This document shows, piece after piece, positions 1 through 12,700 of a stretch of DNA of 64,000 bases. Source of the stretch: Cyrtodaria siliqua (lineage: Eukaryota; Mollusca; Bivalvia; Adapedonta; Hiatellidae); assembly GCA_037043455.1 (NCBI GenBank), contig JAWPHD010007132.1, forward strand, positions 1 through 64,000, given 5' to 3'. Position 1 is the stretch's first letter; each line of letters starts with the position of its first letter. The notes beneath the pieces were generated by a model, which saw nothing but the letters and a program-made list of their open reading frames with translations, was not told the origin of the DNA and ran no database searches. Both the position numbers and the translations under genes were made by a program.

Positions 1-1510
1 TTTGTTTTTATATATGTTAAATTATGTGCTTAGAAAGTTTAAAAATTTTTGTTATTGGGAACATACAAAAAAAAAAGGAAATTGTATCATTATGGGCTAA
101 TTTGTGCATAAATTGTGGTAATGATCTCAACAGATTTTGTAAAAAAATATAGGTTTTACATAAATATGAGCTTGAAATGTTATTGTAATTAAATGTTCTT
201 TACTTTAATACAATTTTAGCAGAATTGTGACCAATGAATAAATTATTAGACTTCAAAAATATCTTATTTAGCTATTTTATGGACTTGTTCAACTTTTTGG
301 ACAGATTGACATGACGGTGGCATTACAAATTATTTTTTAAAATTTTAACAGGCATGGTGACCTACCATTATTTTTGCCTTTTCTGTCTATATATATAACA
401 GACTTACTGTACAAAAAGTTTAAAGAAAATCTGTTATGCAGAAAAAACTATAGAAAATGTCTTTAAGAAAGAAAAAAGAGAAGAGAAATAAGAATCTGTA
501 ATTTCCTCATCATGTATTCATTGGGATAAAGGCCATACCCCGTACATAGTTTCATACATATTATTCATACTGTCATTTGGCCCTAACACGGTTTTAATAA
601 AAAATATTAACTCCCAATGGCATGAACAACAGAATTTTATATTTTCTCTAGGTATTTTTATCGAGGTTTTGTCTATCTGCCAGTTTCTGTTTTAGGTATG
701 TTTGCGCTTATGAATATGCAAATATAACATTCCTAATATTCAATCTGCTTATTTACGACATTCACTAAAAGCTAAAGTAGGAACATATGTTGAACGAGAA
801 ACCATTCATTGTATTACAACGTCTTTAATCAAGTGTTGATCTATTTGTATTACCCACACATTGCATTAACCAAATATAATAAAATCCTAAATTGTATACG
901 TATAGGACTTGAAACGAGAGCGGCCCAGTTTCTGTTTCGTAATCGTTAAGTAAACAGTGTGAATATAATTTTTGCTCACTAATAATTAAAACTTGTATTC
1001 AGTATTTTATAATAAAGTTAAGAGTATGATCTTCTTTAGAGCCATTTTCCATTGCGACGTTTACGACGATTAATGGTTTACAAAATTGCATTTCGGTTTC
1101 ATTTGTGGCGAATTACGCAAGAAAACGACACTTGAATGTTTAATTATTTTTATATATATATATGTAAATTCACCACATCGTATTTATTTTACAGACTCAT
1201 ATGTTTATATTTGTAATATGCAGTTGTTTTACCTTGCGATAATTATAGTCGCAATCTACAGTATTTGTTTTCACAAGTGAAGTGGTAGATTTATAACTGT
1301 AGTTTTCACAATAGTAGTGAGCCTTAAAATCGTACTGTTATTATCGTAATATTGATGTTATTATCCGTCCTCAAATATTATAATCGTATTATATCAATGT
1401 ATAATCCTTAAGGTTTACAATTATAAAAAGCAATAGTTCTCTTAATAATCATTTATACCCGTAGTATATCAATTTAAACTCCTTAAGGTTTATACTCGTA
1501 GTAGTCCTTT
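1..1510. other. AT-rich sequence without recognisable gene
   Basis: Only short chance reading frames are present, the longest about 64 codons with low-complexity composition. I see no splice-site pairs around coding-like sequence and no repeat family shared with the rest of the window. It forms the left flank of the mariner insertion. Confidence 0.6.
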
Positions 1511-1512
1511 TA

Positions 1513-1540
1513 CGAGGGGCCTTCAATATATTCTGTCACT
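1513..1540 (+). repeat. mariner left terminal inverted repeat
   Basis: Begins CGAGGGGCCTTCAATATATT and matches the reverse complement of 2801-2827 with a few differences. Confidence 0.9.
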
Positions 1541-1714
1541 AATGCGCTTCCGTAAAAACCGCCTTAAATTACCGCACTGAAAACTCGCGCATTTGAAGGC
1601 GATTTCACTAACTAAGTACATGCAAAATAGCGGTTTAATCCGATAACAATTGACGGAGATATCCATTGTTGAATTATGCGCACTCATTTATAGTGGCTAT
1701 ATTTCAATGCTATC

Positions 1715-2757
1715 ATGAAAAATGAAGAAAAAATTGAAATTAGGGCTTACATTAAAGCCAGGGTTGCTTTTAAAGTACCTGCAAAAGAGATTTATGCTGA
1801 ACTGTGCCGTGTACATGGCAGTCCTTCCGTGACATTGCGAACGGTTTTTCGTTGGGGTAAGACATTTAAAGAGGGTAAACTTAGCATTAAAGACCGTAAC
1901 CATCCTGGCAGGCCTCTTGTTGCAGCAACAAAGGAGATCATTGATGCTGTCAAGCCATGGTAGACGAAGATGGGCGGTATACAGTTTCTAAGATAGCTAA
2001 TAGTCTTGGCATCTCAGAAGGCACAACTCATCACATTTTGACCAACTGTTTGAAATTAAAAAAGCTTTGTGCTGGATGGGTCCCTCATTTGCTGTCAACT
2101 GAACAAAAGGCCAAACGCTTAAAATGTGCTAAAAATCTTCTTAAAAAATATGTCTGAGTTGCTCACTGGAGATGAAACGTGGGTGTGCTATTTTGAACCC
2201 CAGCGGTGGATAAACAATAAACAATGGTTGGGTAAAAAACAGGCAAGACCGGTTATTGCAAAACGAACAAAAAGCGCTAAAAAGGTTTTGTATGCAATTT
2301 TCTTTAATTAGAGTGGCCCGGTGGTGCAAATTCCATGCAAACAGGGAAAAACCATCACGGCCAAATTGTACAAGGACAAAGTTCTCAAAGCAGTCAAAAA
2401 TAATTGCAAGAAAAAAAGCCCAAGTAAAGTTCTGAATGGCATCCAGCTGATTCATGACAATGCCTCAGCTCACAAAGCTAAAATTGTGCAGTCTTTCTTG
2501 GAGCAAGAAAAAGTGGTACAGCTTGAACACCCACCTTATTCTCCCGACCTTAGTCCCTGTGACTTTTTCCTATTCTCTTTGCTGAAGAAAAACCTCTCTG
2601 GTAGACGCTATGCTTCCAGAAGTGCCCTTGGTGCCGGTATATTTCAGTGTCTCAACAGTATACCAAGGGGAGACTACGTTGCTGCGTTTACGTCATGGAT
2701 AGCGCGACTCCGAAAGTGTGTATCTCTTCAGGGGGAATACTTTGAAGGATTGTAATA
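1715..2757 (+). pseudogene. mariner transposase, frameshifted and interrupted
   Basis: Four overlapping or abutting frames together cover a transposase of the usual length of about 345 residues. The N-terminal part (1715-1963) has the helix-turn-helix DNA-binding region, ending in a GRP-type linker (HPGRP). The next frame (1957-2157) holds the second helix-turn-helix. The catalytic part follows: TGDETW carries the first aspartate (about 2172), HDNASAHKA the second (about 2455), and YSPDLSPCDFFLF the third, a DD34D-type arrangement. Breaks lie near 1960, 2150 and at an in-frame stop near 2309. The last about 45 residues look shuffled or frameshifted. The start is the ATG at 1715, inside the left inverted repeat. 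Confidence 0.93.
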
Positions 2758-2800
2758 AGAAGTTTTTCTATATTTCCAGTATCTGTTATTTCCGAATACC

Positions 2801-2827
2801 AGTGGAAGAATATATTGAACCCCCTCG
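2801..2827 (-). repeat. mariner right terminal inverted repeat
   Basis: Reads AGTGGAAGAATATATTGAAC followed by CCCCTCG, complementary to the left end, then the TA duplication. Confidence 0.9.
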
Positions 2828-3084
2828 TATACTGTAGCGTGTGGCGTATTGAGAATGTTTATGTGAACCGTTTGTTCACTTTGGTAGCGTTATATATTAA
2901 TATTATGATACACGAATTTCTCAATTTGGACAGAGCTCCCAGATCCAAAACGAATGATTAGAAAATAAATCAATTCAAACAAAACGTGGGCCTGCTCAGA
3001 TTAGCTGAGAAACAGCTTGCAACTTATGTACAGTGTTATATACAGAGATCTTCCTTCATCAGAATCAGATATAGAGTTAATAAT

Positions 3085-3240
3085 TAACGCTCGTAATGAG
3101 TGTCACTCAATGCTGCTCATTAGCTCACTAGCTCAATGACTTTACAGCTCAGTGGCTCATTGCAGCTCGTTGTAGCTCAATCTAGCTCGGTGCAGCTCAA
3201 TGCACACGATTCGGCTCAGTGGCTCACTTTCGCTCTTTCA
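3085..3240. repeat. degenerate AGCTCA-rich short tandem repeat
   Basis: About fifteen imperfect copies of a 10-13 bp unit built on GCTCA(A/G)TGCA. Each contains an AGCT or GAGCTC-like core. It is low-complexity, and the reading frame across it is an artefact of the repeat. Confidence 0.75.
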
Positions 3241-3262
3241 ACTTTTAGTGAGTTCAATTTTA

Positions 3263-3706
3263 GGTCATACTACACCAATTCATTTTCCATAGGCCTACCT
3301 TATAGCTCTAAGCTCTGTACTGAGTTCCCTAATATAGGAAGCTATATTTTTATTACTTGTTTTGAAAGACCTATCTTAGTTTTATCATAAAAAACATACA
3401 GAAGCCATACGTTGAGTATGTTTTGAAAAGCTGTTTGGATCGGATGGTGCTGACCCACCTACTTGCATGTGAGGAAAATGTAAAATATACTTCTTTCTTT
3501 GATTATGTAACATATTATTGCACTAATGAATGATTTAACCTTTATAAGTACTTTTCAAAAGTTGAATTTTATTTTTTTAGCAAGATCTTTTGGTTTGTTT
3601 ACCTTTTCAACCAATCAAAATTAAGATATTCTGTGTAATAGCTCCGAATTTATCCTGGAACCTTTTCCCTGCCCGCTGATTGGTTGGTAATTGTTGTAGT
3701 CTTATC
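3263..3706. mobile_element. MITE copy 1 (TIR GGTCATACTACACCAATT)
   Basis: This 444-bp segment is about 90 percent identical by eye to 4970-5422. Its ends are inverted repeats of one another: GGTCATACTAC at the left and the complement of GTAGTCTTATC at the right. No transposase frame is present. Only TA is shared by the two flanks, so the target duplication has decayed here. Non-autonomous DNA transposon is the best reading. Confidence 0.75.
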
Positions 3707-4969
3707 TAAAGAGACATTCAAACCTCACTGAAGTTGTTTTTTTCTGGCTAAATTGTTTGATACATTCAATCTGAGAGAAACGATGTAATCTTTTTTAGAA
3801 AAAAAATCCTTTTCGACAAAATATGAGGGCTTAAAAGAGCTTTGGCAAAAGCAAAATTCCTTCGGTTTTTACGCGTAAATCCAGAATCTTTAAAATGCCA
3901 TATCTCAACAACCGTTCCAATCTTTTGCTTCAAATAAAGTGATTTTAAATTGATTTCATCAACAACATGTGATTTTCAACCAGTTGAAGCTATCTTGAAA
4001 ATAATATCTACTCAAAAATGATATTTGTTATTTTCAGGGGTCAAAATAGCAGATTTTACCATAAAACGCCACTGTTTTTGTATGTATTCAAAATCTGCCT
4101 TCAAATGGATTGATTAACATTATTCAGCAGGTTCTATATGTAAAACAATCAAAAAAATGCAACTTTTCAATTTAGAAATGACACAAAAAAATAATTCTGA
4201 GACTATCCCCCCCAACTCCATTTTTAGGGCCATGCCATGTTTTACAATATGCTCATTACACAAGATTGCCTGTTACTGTACTGTTTATTGTATTTTTTTT
4301 ATTATATATTGTTTATACCATTTTTACAGGTCATTTTCATGTAACCATGCAGCCAATAAGCACTGTTTAAAGTACAGATCCATGAAAATTCATTAAAATG
4401 AAGGGGGTGGGGTAGAAAAAAAACTTTTGAAAAACATACAAAAGGTCATATTAAACTAATATCAACTAAATACTTTAATTTGTAAAGTGTATTAAACTGC
4501 ATAACATATTTGCGTATCGACACTAACCGTATAGAAGCGATGCACTCAAAGTCAGAGTTTACCTCAACATCTTTTCCAAAACAGACAAAAGCGGATTTTC
4601 GACATCTTTTCGGACAGATGTAGATTGTCGCTTTCTGACATTTTTGCCAAACAATGTATGCAAAGCCCTCAGAAATAAATAAAACTTACTAGATATACAT
4701 TTAACTGTGTCAAACATGTGCATTACAGGCCAATTTTGTATACCAGGTGTCAGGTATGGCTAACTTTGTGTCCACTACCCTCAATAAAGGAATTTAAATT
4801 ATCTCTGTTGCATCATAAAACGTTCAAATACTGAAAACCATGAAAAGAGTTATATAAGAAAAGTCAAAATACACCATAATTCAACATTTCTCACACTTTC
4901 AAATCATTGTGTTAGAAAAAGAAAAAGTATGTCTACTTTCACTTTTACCCTATGCAGAATCTATCTTTA
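3707..4969. other. AT-rich spacer between two MITE copies
   Basis: No coding sequence or recognisable repeat is visible. A 79-codon frame at 4157 is low-complexity and has no homologue I recognise. Confidence 0.5.
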
Positions 4970-5422
4970 GGTCATACTACACCAATTTATTTTCCATAGG
5001 CCAACCTTATAGCTCTAAGCTCTGTACTGAGTTCCCTGATACAGGAAGCGTTATTTTTTATTACTTGTTTTGAAAGACCTATTTTAGTTTTATCAAAAAA
5101 ACATACAGAAGCCATACGTTGAGTATGTTTTGAAAAAGCTGTTTGGATCGGATGGTGCTGACTTGCATGTAGAAACATGAGGAAAATGTAAAATATACTT
5201 CTTTCTTTGATTATGCAACATATTATGAATACATTGCACTAATATATGAGTTAACCTTTATAAGTTCTCTTCAAAAGTTGAATTTTAATTTTTTAGCAAG
5301 ATTTTTTGGTTTGTTTAGCTTGTCAACCAATCAAAATTAAGAGATTCTGTGTAATAGCTCCGAATTTACCCTGGAGCTTTTTCCCTGCCCGCTGATTGGT
5401 TGGTAATTGGTGTAGTCTGATC
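4970..5422. mobile_element. MITE copy 2, with TTTA target duplication
   Basis: This is the better-preserved copy, 453 bp. It is flanked on both sides by TTTA (4966-4969 and 5423-5426). Left end GGTCATACTACACCAATT and right end (reversed) GATCAGACTACACCAATT differ at two positions over 18 bp. A 3-4 bp A/T target duplication would fit PIF/Harbinger-like or Tc1-like mobilisation, but the superfamily is not determined. Confidence 0.8.
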
Positions 5423-6043
5423 TTTACTGAGCGCTCATTTATCATGCATACGACGTATAGATAGACGGAGCAAGGACCCTTTCGTGTTATAACAGGTAGG
5501 TTATCATTAAACGACTAATTCTACTGTAGTACCTGTATATCTGCTTTTGATCAGGGAGATGTTTCTTCTTTAAGCGTGAAGGGATGACTGCTTTTTTCTT
5601 ACAGAAACATAGGTATTTATAATCGATTCGCAAATTCTCGATCTCATCAGAATTAACAGAATTGACAGGTTCACCCACAATTACTATTATACAATTCAAA
5701 CGCATATTATACTGGAAAAAGGCTTATTAAATGGCTGTTTCCGCTTCCTACGTGGAAGTAAAACTGAACACATTGAAACTAGGCAGGAAGTCATCAATTT
5801 TTATTACGGGATAAACAATTTTCACTACATTAACCACGCCTCAAATTTCTTGCGTTCCGCAAGACTGTCACACACTGTGTGTCCTAATTTTCATATTGTC
5901 ACAATGTCTTGCAGTAAACTTTGAAGAACTAAAAGAAACGAACAATAAAAAAAAAGGAATTAACACAACATTTTAAAACTCGAAATCGTTAAATTTTCCT
6001 CACCGACATATAGTCCTCATCATCGTTCCTTAACAAAGCTTTT
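5423..6043. other. no recognisable feature
   Basis: AT-rich sequence with stops in all frames and no repeat shared with other parts of the window. Confidence 0.5.
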
Positions 6044-6690
6044 CTAGTTATCGAAATCACTGACATTCAACAGTTCTTCTAATTGCTCCACTATTTCAAC
6101 ATCATTACCGTCCACCCGGAATTGTTCTGTCTTCCAGAGAGTACGCTTGTATCGATGGCCATCTTTCTGGGTGCTTACATCTTTCCTTACTGTTTTGCCT
6201 AAGCGGAATATGGGTAGTGCTCCAAGTGATAATTTAGGGAGTTGTGCAGTAAACAACCTCTCCTTAATGAGCTTTCTTTTGGTAGCACCCACTTTTTGTG
6301 GATGTGTCGGTTTTTTAACATCTCTGCCTGCCTCAGTAGGGGATGGGGAGACAAGGCATCAGCCAGTGTCTCACTAGTGGCACTAGTAGAAACTGCACCT
6401 GTCGCAACGACATTATTAGTAGATGTACCGTGACCAACATCGTTATTATTATTATCTTCCTCACTTTCGCTGACTGAGGAGCCGTCGTCTTTTTCTTCTT
6501 CTCCTATAAGATCATCAGCGTCACACCCTGTCCAGTCTTCCTCAGGATCTTTTGTAACATGGCGTGTTGCATGTCGTTGAAGGTTGCTATTTTTATCTGT
6601 TGTATAAATACATTGGCCACACTCAAGGACGTTTTCAGTTTTCTGGAGCCCACATTCCAGTAAATGCGTTTTTAACTGCGCTCCCTACTG
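6044..6690 (-). pseudogene. C2H2 zinc-finger protein fragment, frameshifted
   Basis: On the minus strand an open frame from about 6690 downward contains one C2H2 finger at about 6553-6627 (CGQC, then RHATRH). An acidic stretch rich in D/E/S with four consecutive asparagines and a T/S-rich linker follow. Around 6330-6360, near a C-rich run, the frame shifts into a second open segment starting KPTHPQKVGATKRK. This continues as a basic then acidic tail to a TAA at 6044. A nucleic-acid-binding role follows only from the finger. It may be the end of a transposon gene or a retired host gene; I do not recognise the family. Confidence 0.5.
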
Positions 6691-7081
6691 CTCCCTACTT
6701 CCCATCCGAAAACAATCTCAGGTTATCAAGGCAAGGTGTGTTTTCGTCTTCGCCATGGTTCGATGCCTGTAAGATAAGTGTATACATGGCAGAATCTATA
6801 TGTATACATATGTATGGACTATAAGTAGTTGTTTATCAATGTTATATTTTATTATAAAATAGAACGTTTAAGAGCTCGTCACACAATACTAACTCTGGTT
6901 TACTTCAATAATTCATGATAGAAAAATACCATTTCTGTTATTTCTATTCTTTTAACAAAATATTTTTTTTATCTAGAACTGCACCGTTATATTGACTGAT
7001 GCATGATTAGAACTGTAATAGTCAGTTTCAGTTTAATTTTTGCAAGCACGTTTTCGTCTTATACGTTTACATCCCCCACCG

Positions 7082-7117
<36 letters not shown>
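7082..7117. repeat. poly-C tract of 36 bases
   Basis: An uninterrupted run of cytosines, preceded by C-rich sequence, that cuts off the Gypsy integrase frame on the minus strand. The exact length may be unreliable because homopolymers are hard to sequence. Confidence 0.85.
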
Positions 7118-7835
7118 AGTCGAAATATAATGCAATCCTTTGCATTGGAACACCTGTTGCATCCAACGCCCTACGTGCTCTCGGTCTATTTCCTCGACCT
7201 TTACTTATAGTACAAACATCACAGTCGGCTATATACTGACAAACGTCACGCTGCAGACCTGGCCAATACAACTACTGCATTATCTTACTCAGCGTTTTCC
7301 TAACACCTAGATGTCCGGCTGTTTTTTGGTCATGGCAAAGCTGTAAGACATTTCGTCTTTCACTGCTTGGTACAATAGCTACAATTTTGTGCCTTTGGGG
7401 TCTTCCCATTTATTTTCTATACATAATATCGTTGTTTACATCCAACGATTGCCTCTGTGACCGCAACGATTTGCACATTTACTACTAGCATTCAGTACAG
7501 ACTTCTCAGGTTGATTTTCTACATTCTGAAGCCACTGACGAATGGTCGCACTATATTTATCAGCATGCTGTAGATCTTTAAGTGTCTTGGTGAGTTCGGA
7601 CATTTTCCTCTAACTTGTTCTCTTTTTCCTTGCATTGTTTACATGAATGTCGGCTTAAGGCGTCAGCATTCCTATGCTGTACCACGGGCCGGTGAACAAA
7701 ATAATAATGTTCCGAGGACTTCGATCCATCGAGCAAGCTGTCCTTCTGGATTTTTGAAATTTAAGAGCCACTTTTGTGTGCTGTGATCTGTTCTTATGAC
7801 AAAATGTTTTCCATACAGGTAGTGACGGAAATATT
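7118..7835 (-). pseudogene. Ty3/Gypsy pol fragment: RNase H end and integrase zinc domain
   Basis: Reading right to left, the first segment (7835 to about 7640) gives the Gypsy RNase H region, recognisable by FRHYLYGKHFVIRTDHS, NPEGQLARWIEVL and NADALSR (in two frames). After a degraded spacer, about 7370-7160 encodes the integrase H2C2 zinc-binding domain, with histidines in CHDQKTAGHLG and cysteines in CDVC after YWPGLQRDV. One in-frame stop lies before LYWPG. The fragment stops at the poly-C tract, so the catalytic DDE core is missing. The upstream part of the same element lies at 15583-15740, displaced by the LINE insertion. Confidence 0.9.
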
Positions 7836-8099
7836 TCGCAAGGATTCAAGATTCAAGATTCTTTATTAAGTAACGTAAACATTACAATGTTTCTTGTTAC
7901 GTGATACAATGAATAATATTATATACAACAGTCAGTCATGATAAGTATGTGCATAGACATAAAGGCAATGAGCAAAACATGATTTATACGGAAAAGATAT
8001 ACAAACATATATTGAACGTGAGGTTGTACTAAGTATATTGAAAAAAATAATAGAACAATGCAATGTGTATGTATGTACATATATACATATTGAAATATC

Positions 8100-8436
8100 A
8101 TGAATAACGTTAAAGCTTATAGATGTGCAAAAGATGGTGTAGTATTTACTTTAAGTGAGATTTACAGTACATTTTCATGACGATTAACTATGTTTTGTCG
8201 AATAATTGTCGCTTGATATACAAATTTACAAAGTTTTGAGATAACAGAAAAACTAACAGACTGCATTAGCTCAATACATTTAAAAATGCTTGGTCTAACA
8301 AAGTAACGTGATTTAATATATTGTTTTCGAATATAAGTGCATGCTAGACATATACAAATAAAGTGGTATTCGTCTTCTAGATCAGCAGAATTACAAATTA
8401 AACAGTGGCGTTGATCATGGTCGATTCTGTTAACAC
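8100..8436 (-). pseudogene. LINE reverse-transcriptase protein, C-terminal end
   Basis: From 8436 downward the minus strand reads GVNRIDHDQRHCLICN, then ADLEDEYHF and a short helical C-terminus ending about 8110. The C-x2-C...H...C arrangement is the zinc-finger-like C-terminal motif of this LINE group. The residues before it (ETGRY) lie at about 14265-14280, and the two halves join exactly once the 5.8-kb insertion is removed. The 3' untranslated part runs on to 7836. Confidence 0.88.
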
Positions 8437-8699
8437 CATAAGTTGAGGCGGCCTAGGGACTCCAAGCCGCCCTCACTACCAGTATGAACGGCCCCTGTGT
8501 CAGCTGCTGATCAGCACATGTTACTGTTTTCATGTTGTATTTTCTCGAAAATTACTGTACTAAATTAATCAATATTTCATGCTGTTTATATTTGTTAACA
8601 ATAAAAAACATTTCTGTGTTCTAAATTACTTTACTCGCTTGCAAAAATACACTTTGAAAGGCTTAAAACTGTACCCGCGTCAAAGTCCGATGTTGCCGC

Positions 8700-8906
8700 G
8701 AGCCGCGGGACTGAAAATTTTCGGAGGGAGGTTGTTTGAACAGCAAAAAAAAGAGTGAGCCAATCATCGTAGAGCTATCAAATTGGTCTCAAAATGCAGC
8801 CAATGGAATGCCCGTTTACAGAGGTAGTTCGTTTGGACACTGTGCCGTATATGTGAATCTATATCGAGTTTTTGAAAACTTCGACGTCGCCGATTTTGGT
8901 GATAAG
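8700..8906 (+). other. probable non-coding first exon of the 5.8-kb element
   Basis: A clear splice donor, GATAAG followed by GTGAGT, lies at 8907. The upstream sequence contains no ATG in a frame that continues into exon 2: splicing to 9778 puts that frame into a stop within ten codons, so the coding start is the ATG at 9789. The 5' limit is a guess; a CpG-rich patch at 8670-8730 may be the promoter. Confidence 0.5.
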
Positions 8907-9777
8907 GTGAGTAAAAAAAAAACACTGTATTACTGTGGGATGAATTGATGTTTTGAGAATGTTTTACAAGTAAAATCGCTATATACATTCATATAGCTCA
9001 CTGTTTAAAGTCGCTGGTACCAACGCATGCATCAGTGTGTTTACCGTCCGCCGATTCCAAGATGGCGGCATCCGTGAGAGCACCTGCTCAGATTTGTACT
9101 CTGCTGTTGTTTACGGCTCCAATCTCAATATTTATCGATATAATATACTTAACGGATGATCCATCGTTTGCATAACTAATACAAGTTTACAATCGTGTAA
9201 TATATTAGTGGATGGCTGTACGGGCTACGTCTTTATTTTTGAAATGAATCAAGTGTTTGGGAGTGTGTTTGTCAGTGTGTTGATCGATGTGAATGTAAAC
9301 AAAGGGCACTGAGTTGTGACTGACATTATATTTCCTTGCTTGTTCGAGTAATATTTGTAGACTTTATATTCTACTATCGGATAAATCATTTTTCTTCAGA
9401 CTGGTGTCAAAGTTGGCCTTGTATGTTGATCAGCTCATCGTTTTTAAACGCTCTTCTTGTAACTAGTATGACTATGAAAAAACAAACATTGATGCTTTGA
9501 AATTCAAAAATTTATTCAATGCATTCACTCATTCCAAATAGACTTTTTACTAATTTTAGTGCATTAAATGTACTACAAATGTATTCAAATTGAATACATT
9601 ATTCGTACATCTAATGCAATAAACTTTTTTTGTATATTAAAAGTGAATATCCCAAGTTACATTTGATTGACTTTTAATGTATCTGTGATAGTTACCGATC
9701 AATTTATACATTTAGCACTATTTTGTTTTCACAGTGAGTTCAGGTAACATAATTTATAATCTTTTTTCTGATTTCAG
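8907..9777 (+). other. intron of the transposase-like gene
   Basis: GT donor GTGAGT at 8907 and acceptor TTTTTTCTGATTTCAG ending at 9777. The interior is AT-rich apart from a patch at 9040-9080 containing AAGATGGCGGC, the shape of a YY1-type site. No frame of note. Confidence 0.6.
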
Positions 9778-9788
9778 GAGCAGGAGAA

Positions 9789-12700
9789 ATGGACGAACAG
9801 ACTTCGGTAGCTCTGGCTATTCTCGACAACGTGGAAGCACTGTTGTTGGGGCAGACATCATTGGTTGATCTGGGACTTGATTCAGAAACAATAACAATTA
9901 ACTACAGTCTGTATGACACCCTAGTTGATGGCTTATCTAGACAAGGTCGAAATCTGCAGCAAACATTGCCAGCAATCCTGACACACATTGACGATAAATG
10001 TATTTTGCCAGGCAAAATTAGCAACTTGACTCGCAAAGTGAGAAACTTTATTAACAAGAATTCAGAAAAACCAGAGTGTCTACAGCAGCCAATACAAAGT
10101 CTTCATTCGCCCACGCTGTTCATATGTGATGACCTGACAGGAAATGGTATAACCGTGGAAGGACTGTTGTCAGGTATCTTGCCAGAACGGGACACTCCCT
10201 GTAAACTTGAAAATAAACATATTCTTTGTCTTCGTCGAGTTGTGCAACAGAAACACGCAGGTTGGAAATTGGCCGTCTCGTGGCTCGTAAATTTGCTATG
10301 CCTCGACCAACAACCGAATGAACATTCCGTGAGAAGTCAGTGGAATTCCATACACAGTAAATTCATCAAGTTTACAACCTCGGGCAAGAAGGAAGCACTT
10401 TCAGTATTTATGAGCACACAGTATGAAATTCCAGGGCTCTCCCAACCGACATCCAATATCAGCTCAGACACATGCGACGCAGAGGATCAGGCGAGAACAG
10501 TCCACATATTGCGGATAAACCTTACAAAGGCTTACGAAGATCTGTCTCAGTGCTCAAAGATCATGCATGACATTGTGAATGAAAATGCTGGATTAGCTCA
10601 GCAGACTTCAGAATTTGAGCAAATGAAACAGAAATTTAAGAAAAAACAGACTGAAATTGCTCAGCTGAAAATAAAACTTGCTTCAGTGAGTACAAAAAAT
10701 GTAAACCGTCGACTCAAGAGAAAGGAGGAACGAATACAAAATCTAACAAAGGACATCCTAGTGGAACAATCGAAGGTGAATGACGCTACTCAAGAAACCG
10801 ATCAATACAAAGCGGAGTTACAAGAATTAAGAATTAATTTGGGAGATATTAAACGACAGAAACAGAATGAACAGAAAGCAAAACATTATTGGAAAATAAG
10901 GGCGAAAATATCAGTATCCAACGAAGAAGACATGGGTGAGAAAACCATTGATACGCAGCAGGAATTGTCAGACAGAGTCCGAAGTGTGGAGAATGAAAAC
11001 TTGGAATTGAAGGAGCTTGTTCAAGATCTGATTACCAACTCAACTGAGGAAGAAGCTGTCAAACTTCGTCTGTTTAAAGATGGCAAATATGCGGATTCAA
11101 TCCGTATTGTGTATATGGACCTTTTGAGACTAGGTGTCTCAATTGAACATTGTCAGAGTGTTGTTCGAAGCGTTCTGAAAAATTTGTTAGATGTCGAGGT
11201 AGACAGACTTCCAAAAAAATCACTGGCATCGATTTTATCAGTAGAAGCCCAGATAATTTCCCAAGCACAGGTGGCAGAAGCTATGTTAAAAAATACAAAT
11301 AGCACACTGTATCTAGATGGCACCAACTTTTTTTTCAAAGAGTACGCTGGTTTCCAGATTTCCACAGAAGCTGGCAGTTTTTCGATGGGGCTCCAATTAA
11401 TGGCAGCAGGAGACACCGACAGCTACTTGGATGCTACAAGAGAAACATTAAAGGAATTGTCCATGGCTGTCACACATGATGAAGATGAACAAAAGGAAAT
11501 TCATGCGCAGTTGCTGCTCTCAATACAAAATGTGATGACCGACCGACACATTGTCAACAAATGCTACAAGCCTCGCCTTGAGGAAGAAAAATTCAACTTG
11601 AGTCAATATGCTGGCGGTAAGTGGGACAAAATGTCAGCTGAACAGCGGCAGTCAATATGCACCTTGAATGGACTTTATTGTGGACTACATATCCTGCCAA
11701 ACATGGCAACTACTGCCATTAATGGCATGAAAGAATTTGAAAAGAAAGTTAACTGCCTGAGACCACCTTCTGGTTTTAAATCCGACAATTCGGTAGGGTA
11801 CGACTTTATATACCAGGTGGCGAAAGCATTCATATCCACATCAGGTGACCAAAAATCTGGTGATGCTTTGGACTTTGGTGATTTCTTGCATGAACTGAAC
11901 GAAAAATGTCGTGTCATTACATTTCTCCACAACCGTTTCAATGTGCTATTTCATGATGGTGGTGCTGTGTATTACCAACGCGAACACATCAAAGAATTTC
12001 TAACTTCCGGACGCAGCAGTAAAAACAACAGACTTCTTAACACCATACGAGAGACAGTTGACAATCCACATGTGCTTTCTGAATGTAGAGCTCTTGGGAT
12101 TATTGGCAAGTTGATTGCTGTTCCCTTATGGAACTTGCTGGAAGACAAGAGTCTGGGCTATTTTGAAATGAACAAACACTGGCTGACACTGACCACTGAA
12201 ATGGAGACCTTTTGTAAGGATGCCTCACCACTCCTTGAAGGAAAGACCATCTTCAATGTGCCTGTTAAAAAAGATGTCGTCTACGATTCATTGTTGACTC
12301 CCAGTGAGGAGTTGGACACCCTGACAAAGTTGGCACTACAAAACATTTGCTCAGCCATATCTCCAATGTTGTGTAGACAACTAAAAGACCAACTGCCAGA
12401 CGGACTATTCTTTGAACCTAGTGAAGAGTTGATCAAACAAACAAAAAGCGCTCCTCTAACAAATCGCATTTCAGAAGCTGACTTTTCAGATCTTGATAGG
12501 ATGGAGAAGTGCGCTCCTCAAAAAGGGAGGATTGGAAAGTCTGGGTTGATCTGCTATACTCGTAACAAAACATCAACATTCCTGCAAAAACTCTCCTTGA
12601 AAAAAAGAAAGAAATATTTGGACATTGCCCGGAAGACAGCTATTAACAGGATGAAGACAGATAGAGAAAGGAGCAACGAAATCCGTCGAAAGAGACTTGC

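Larger units (their letters stand above)
1513..2827 (+). mobile_element. mariner (Tc1/mariner) DNA transposon, decayed
   Basis: The 1315-bp element is bounded by imperfect inverted repeats of about 27 bp and by the TA target duplication typical of the superfamily (1511-1512 and 2828-2829). Both ends read CGAGGGG inward, followed by TTCAATATATTC. The length matches intact mariners (about 1.3 kb). A single broken transposase frame occupies the middle. Cut-and-paste movement at TA sites is the known behaviour of the family; this copy cannot make its own enzyme. Confidence 0.93.

Noticed and set aside
3263..5422. Small LTR retrotransposon with 450-bp LTRs
   Set aside because: Each repeat has its own terminal inverted repeats and no TG...CA ends; no primer-binding site or gag/pol between.
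7003..7239. Proline-rich frame on the plus strand
   Set aside because: It crosses the poly-C tract and is antisense to the Gypsy integrase remnant.
8736..8948. 70-codon frame in the first exon of the 5.8-kb element as a coding start
   Set aside because: It has no ATG at its start and does not continue in frame after splicing to 9778.
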